DNA from: Bacteroidota bacterium
Lineage (GTDB): Bacteria; Bacteroidota; Bacteroidia; Bacteroidales; P3
DNA length: 42,449 nucleotides
Direction of reading: 5' to 3'
Assembly (NCBI GenBank): GCA_017860275.1
Contig: JAFNAQ010000020.1
Location: forward strand, 1 to 42,449
In this document: piece by piece, positions 42,025-42,449 of the stretch
Layout: each line of letters begins with the position of its first letter
How positions within the stretch are numbered: position 1 is the first letter of the stretch
Notes under the pieces: generated by a model
The model's database searches: none
Seen by the model: only the letters and a program-made list of their open reading frames with translations
What the model was told of the DNA's origin: nothing
Position numbers and translations under genes: made by a program

Positions 42025-42449
42025 TTAGAATGGTAATTCCATATCCTCATCCTCTATTTTGGCATCTTCTTTGACCTCTTTGCGCTCTACCATCTGATCC
42101 TTTTTCCTTTCAAAATCGTCTTTCTTAATCAAGAGATACCTTGTACAACCATTTGCACGTTTTGTATGCAAGTTTAATTTCGTAAGCTCCTTCCCTACTT
42201 TCATTGCTGAAATATCCTTATTATTAGAGCCAAAATACATTGTTATTTCTCTTGTTATATCACTACAAGAATAGAATGCTGTATTTTCAAATCTCATTAA
42301 ATCGGGGTCTTCGGAAGGCAATTTATAGAGTGTCATTATTAGTTCTTGCGTTAGGTTTGGGCGGGTGTATTTTTGGTTTATTTCTCTTCTTTTTTGGATT
42401 TCTTCTCCGCTTTCCCAGTACTTGAAGCCTGTGTTGTAAAGGTGGAGTG
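42025..42449 (-). CDS. C-terminal part of a probable VapE/DUF3874-type protein (partial)
   Basis: The reading frame stays open from its stop at 42025 to the right edge of the window, so the gene is truncated by the window and the Met at 42336 is internal. About 140 residues are visible. They begin with a YNTGFKYWESGEEIQ stretch, include an SDITREITMYFG segment and a KVGKELTKLNLHTKR segment, then a charged tail ending DMELPF. The W-E-x-x-E-E-I-Q opening and the small winged-helix-like closing domain resemble the C-terminus of Bacteroidota VirE/VapE primase-helicase-like proteins with DUF3874, often found on mobile elements. The evidence is modest; the N-terminal helicase part is not in view. 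Confidence 0.5.
   Translation of the reverse strand, partial: LHLYNTGFKYWESGEEIQKRREINQKYTRPNLTQELIMTLYKLPSEDPDLMRFENTAFYSCSDITREITMYFGSNNKDISAMKVGKELTKLNLHTKRANGCTRYLLIKKDDFERKKDQMVERKEVKEDAKIEDEDMELPF

Overview
The window is a low-GC stretch of a Bacteroidota chromosome, most likely an unclassified member of the Bacteroidales. The evidence is three proteins with type IX secretion (T9SS) C-terminal sorting domains, a complete Na+-translocating NADH:quinone reductase operon (nqrABCDEF), a MenA-type menaquinone enzyme, Bacteroidota-style lipoproteins (LptE, glutaminyl cyclase), a RecQ with an extended C-terminus, and promoters of the Bacteroidota form TTTG-N19..21-TAnnTTTG. No rRNA, tRNA, CRISPR array or transposase gene was seen.

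Layout. 1-908 has no convincing gene, but holds a leftward promoter, six GGGTT repeats and a 21-bp-period repeat array. 909-1877 is arabinose-5-phosphate isomerase (leftward). Going right, recQ and aroB (2009-5241) are followed by a probable operon at 5306-11348: a T9SS-exported protein, LptE, a DUF2723 membrane protein, MenA and a CPBP protease. A 0.6-kb convergent gap with two kinds of repeat follows. From 11963 to 27189 everything is leftward: nqrA-F, and upstream of it a tightly packed ten-gene run (rbfA, FtsX-like permease, cysS, glutaminyl cyclase, Rieske-like lipoprotein, lpxK, purine nucleoside phosphorylase, Nif3-like, zinc-ribbon coiled coil, pyrC). 27290-35116 carries two more T9SS proteins, one a 2215-residue multi-domain adhesin containing a 759-bp tandem duplication.

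35.3-42.4 kb is an accessory defence-like island, all leftward: an XRE repressor / ImmA-type protease / PIN-like triad between two 130-bp direct repeats, an NgoPII-type restriction enzyme with its cytosine methyltransferase, a DUF262 protein overlapping a HEPN protein, a second 21-bp-period array beside phased T-tracts and a long inverted repeat, and the 3' end of a probable VapE/DUF3874-type protein that runs off the right edge.

How the parts fit. NQR reduces a quinone, and MenA makes the menaquinone this lineage uses. LptE, LpxK and the isomerase (Kdo precursor) serve lipopolysaccharide. The glutaminyl cyclase should act on two of the T9SS proteins here, whose predicted mature N-termini are Gln. 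The best candidates for something undescribed are the repeat-flanked XRE/ImmA/PIN triad with its operator-promoter, the DUF262-HEPN pair, and the dispersed 21-bp-period palindromic arrays. All calls were made by reading the sequence, with no database search.
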